This document shows positions 5,891-7,513 of a stretch of 7,513 nucleotides of DNA, one piece after another (within the stretch, counting starts at the first letter, position 1; every line of letters starts with the position of its first letter). This DNA comes from an uncultured Fidelibacterota bacterium. Its GTDB lineage: Bacteria; Fidelibacterota; Marinisomatia; Marinisomatales; TCS55. Where the stretch lies: positions 1-7,513 of the forward strand of contig CAJWGZ010000047.1 in assembly GCA_913041075.1 (NCBI GenBank), given 5' to 3'. The notes below the pieces were generated by a model. The model had not been told where the DNA came from, did not search any database, and saw nothing but the letters and a program-made list of their open reading frames with translations. Made by a program: the position numbers and the translations under genes.

Positions 5891-7084
5891 ATGAAATTCT
5901 ATCATTACAGTTTGTTGATCATTCTGGTTCTTTTCTTGGCCTGTACAAAAACAGAGCCAAGGGGAGGGGGCAGTGTTACACTGCTGGTATCAAACAATGT
6001 TCGGGGTCAGCTTGACCCCTGTGGGTGAAAGAAAAACCCACTGGGCGGTCTGTCCAGAAAATCAACTTATGTAAAACAATTAAGGGAAGATGGGAAAAAA
6101 CTGGTTATCCTGGATGCGGGAGATCTGTTGTTTAATAACGCTGTGTTGACAGAGATTAGTGAACAACCGGATAAGTTGCGTGCGCAGGCAATCTTGAAGG
6201 GTTATGAACGTATCGGTTGTCAGGCGGTGAACGTAGGTGGCTTTGAACTGGCTGCTGGCACAGCTTATCTACAACAAATCGTAGATAGCACAGAAATTCC
6301 ATTTATATCAGCAAACATCATTGATAGTAAGAGTGGTGAGCGCCTCTTTCCACCCCACCATATTATTACAGAGGGTGGGGTTACTATTGGTGTAATTGGT
6401 CTTACCAATCTCATCCCAACACATATCAAAGATGTAAAAATAAGTGATTTCATTAAAACCGGTGATACACAAATAGCCGAACTGAAACCGCAAGTAGATA
6501 TTATCGTTGTCCTGGCAAATGTTAACCGGAATATGGATAAGGCGATGAAGGAAGCTTTTGCTGATGCAGACTATATTTTTCTCAGCAGGAATACGGTCAG
6601 GACACGTCCAGGGACTAAACAACCTGTAAATGGGCCATTCACCTATGGTAGTAATATCCAAGGGAAATACCTGGCCCAGGTAGATCTACAAATAACCGAA
6701 CTTGATTCACCACTAGTGGATATATCAAACATCCAGGCACAATTGGATAACATCGATCGCCGGCTAAAACGATTTCAAGATAAGGACCCCAATACTCCCT
6801 TGGATGAAATCTACGCTGATCAACCGCGAATTCTGAAATTGATAGATGAATTTAACGGAAATCGTAAAACTTTAGAGGATGGTTTGAAGACCGCCCGGAA
6901 TACATCTGGATATACCAGTGTAGCATTATCACGGAAAATTGGCGATGATAATGCAATGTTAGCTTATGTGACGGATATTCTTGGTCAGTGTGAAGCACTG
7001 AAAAAACATAAAGTGCAGAAAAATATTTACCAGAATCCACCTGGCTTCGAAGAAAGAATCAAAAAAGGTATGAAACCTGGATGA
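5891..7084 (+). CDS. UshA-like (5'-nucleotidase/metallophosphoesterase-fold) selenoprotein, Sec encoded by in-frame TGA
   Basis: Reading through one in-frame TGA (6026-6028) gives 397 residues. Residues 1-17 are a hydrophobic export signal ending FLAC (Cys18), a plausible but imperfect lipobox. Next come a beta-strand (SVTLLVSNNVRGQLDP), the motif Cys44-Gly45-Sec46 and NPLGGLSRKSTYV. LVILDAGD (D75, D78), the QAVNVGGFELAAG region, ISANII, GVIGLTN and a beta-hairpin near SNIQGKYLAQVDL follow in the order of the UshA phosphoesterase domain. Homologues I recall carry PCGC plus GGL, so the TGA replaces a conserved Cys. A GGUCU-loop hairpin follows at bacterial SECIS spacing. Usual metal motifs are altered: NDxHG is SNNVRG, GNHE is VGGFE, and GHxH is not recognisable, so phosphatase activity is doubtful. 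The C-terminus (about 278-397) is helical, probably coiled-coil. An in-frame TAA at 5879 fixes ATG 5891. Its stop overlaps the rhodanese start. Confidence 0.86.
6003..6019 (+). other. Perfect hairpin just upstream of the Sec codon
   Basis: GGGGTCA (6003-6009) is exactly complementary to TGACCCC (6013-6019), with a 3-base loop GCT. It lies inside the coding sequence (V-R-G-Q-L-D-P) and ends 6 bases before the TGA. It is unusually GC-rich for this window. It may shape ribosome movement into the recoding site or be a by-product of coding. Confidence 0.5.
6026..6028 (+). other. In-frame TGA read as selenocysteine (residue 46)
   Basis: The TGA is in frame with both the signal peptide upstream (from 5891) and the conserved domain downstream. 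It sits in D-P-C-G-*-K-K-N-P-L-G-G-L, where family members usually have a second Cys (CGC). Continuous homology on both sides argues against a true stop or a pseudogene. It is the only in-frame stop before 7082. Confidence 0.85.
6041..6057 (+). promoter_or_regulatory. Bacterial SECIS-like hairpin (candidate SelB binding site)
   Basis: CTGGGC (6041-6046) pairs with GTCCAG (6052-6057) over six base pairs including one G-U, presenting the loop GGTCT (6047-6051). The first loop G is 19 bases after the last base of the TGA. From memory, the E. coli fdhF SECIS also has a 17-base apical hairpin, a loop containing GGUCU and its loop G at the same distance. The bulged U of the fdhF stem is not reproduced. 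Confidence 0.82.
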
Positions 7085-7513
7085 TCACGCAGTTGCCTAT
7101 TGGCCAGATCATTGTTATTGCAATAACCTCTACAGTACTTAGTCTAACCCTCAACGCTGTTCGCTCGGATGGTATACCGTTACTGGCAGAAGAACTGGCA
7201 GTGGCTGAAGAAATAGAGCATGACGCTGCTGAACCGCGATTACTTGCTATCACCCTTGACCAAGCGCTTGAATTCTATCAAAAAGGTACTGTTTTTGTGG
7301 ATGCACGTGAACCGGAATATTATCAGGAAGGCCATATTAAAGGTGCCTGGAATATTCCGTTCTTCCTTGAATTGGTTTTTAAGCTTGATAGTTTGCAAGG
7401 AAAGGATGCGCCCATGGTAATCTATTGCAGCGGGGATGAATGTGGATCAAGTGAGGATCTAGCTTATGAGCTACAGGCGGAAGGGTTTAGTAATCTACTT
7501 GTTTTCAAGGGCG
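7081..7513 (+). CDS. Membrane-anchored rhodanese-domain protein, 5' part; 3' end outside window
   Basis: ATG 7081 overlaps the selenoprotein stop as ATGA, and the frame is open to the right edge (144 codons visible). Residues about 5-26 form one hydrophobic helix that anchors or exports the protein. An acidic linker (about 35-52) follows, then a rhodanese domain from about 54. Its motifs are VFVDAREPEYYQEGHIKGAWNIP (71-93) and the active-site loop YCSGDECGSSEDLA with catalytic Cys116 and a second Cys121. The sequence stops at LLVFKG, just before the usual GG-W-xx-W segment. Rhodaneses move sulfane sulfur via a Cys persulfide, and some take part in thiol redox relays. Coupling to the selenoprotein suggests a shared envelope redox or sulfur/selenium role, which is inference. 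The missing 3' end could carry another domain. Confidence 0.85.
   Translation, partial: MITQLPIGQIIVIAITSTVLSLTLNAVRSDGIPLLAEELAVAEEIEHDAAEPRLLAITLDQALEFYQKGTVFVDAREPEYYQEGHIKGAWNIPFFLELVFKLDSLQGKDAPMVIYCSGDECGSSEDLAYELQAEGFSNLLVFKG

Noticed and set aside
5891..6028. Pseudogene interpretation: the TGA as an inactivating nonsense mutation
   Set aside because: There is no other stop or frameshift over 397 codons, the TGA replaces a Cys in a redox-type motif, and a SECIS-like hairpin sits at the right distance. This stays possible only if the genome lacks Sec machinery.
6128..7084. Independent gene starting at TTG 6128 as a separate 318-residue protein
   Set aside because: Its homology extends upstream through the conserved GGLSRKS...LDAGD segment and the in-frame TGA to a signal peptide at 5891, so it is the 3' part of the selenoprotein gene.

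Overview
All supported genes in this 7.5 kb window lie on the plus strand. They look like chromosomal genes of a bacterium from the Fibrobacteres-Chlorobi-Bacteroidetes (FCB) superphylum. A Marinimicrobia-like (SAR406) or related lineage is my best guess. The main evidence is a secreted nuclease-fold protein ending in a YPNPFNP-type C-terminal sorting domain (type IX secretion / FlgD-like). The AT-leaning coding style and weak Shine-Dalgarno signals fit but are not diagnostic. I see no rRNA, tRNA, CRISPR array, insertion sequence or phage gene.

Left part (1-2377): the 3' end of an M1 zinc aminopeptidase-like gene, cut by the window edge, is followed by a two-gene unit. Its first gene encodes a small three-helix membrane protein resembling the Pycsar effector family (PycTM, DUF5706). 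A 1-bp stop/start overlap joins it to a lipoprotein with 14 collagen-like Gly-X-Y triplets. A strong rho-independent terminator closes this unit. No cyclic-nucleotide cyclase is visible nearby.

Middle part (2394-5837): a secreted endonuclease/exonuclease/phosphatase-fold protein has an added N-terminal beta-sandwich-like region and a C-terminal sorting domain. Ten bases later comes a complete SUI1/eIF1-like (YciH) gene. It has no in-frame ATG, GTG or TTG at its N-terminus and probably starts at ATC. It overlaps by 1 bp a membrane-associated glycerolipid acyltransferase.

Right part (5891-7513): this is the most notable region. A 397-residue exported UshA-like metallophosphoesterase-fold protein is interrupted by an in-frame TGA inside a Cys-Gly-X motif. 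A hairpin with a GGUCU loop lies at the position expected of a bacterial SECIS element, so the TGA most likely encodes selenocysteine. The usual metal-binding motifs of the fold are mostly missing, which suggests a redox rather than phosphatase role. Its stop overlaps (ATGA) the start of a membrane-anchored rhodanese-domain protein that runs off the right edge. Together they form a candidate selenium/sulfur redox module. A conventional gene call would miss the first 79 codons of the selenoprotein and about half of the SUI1 gene.
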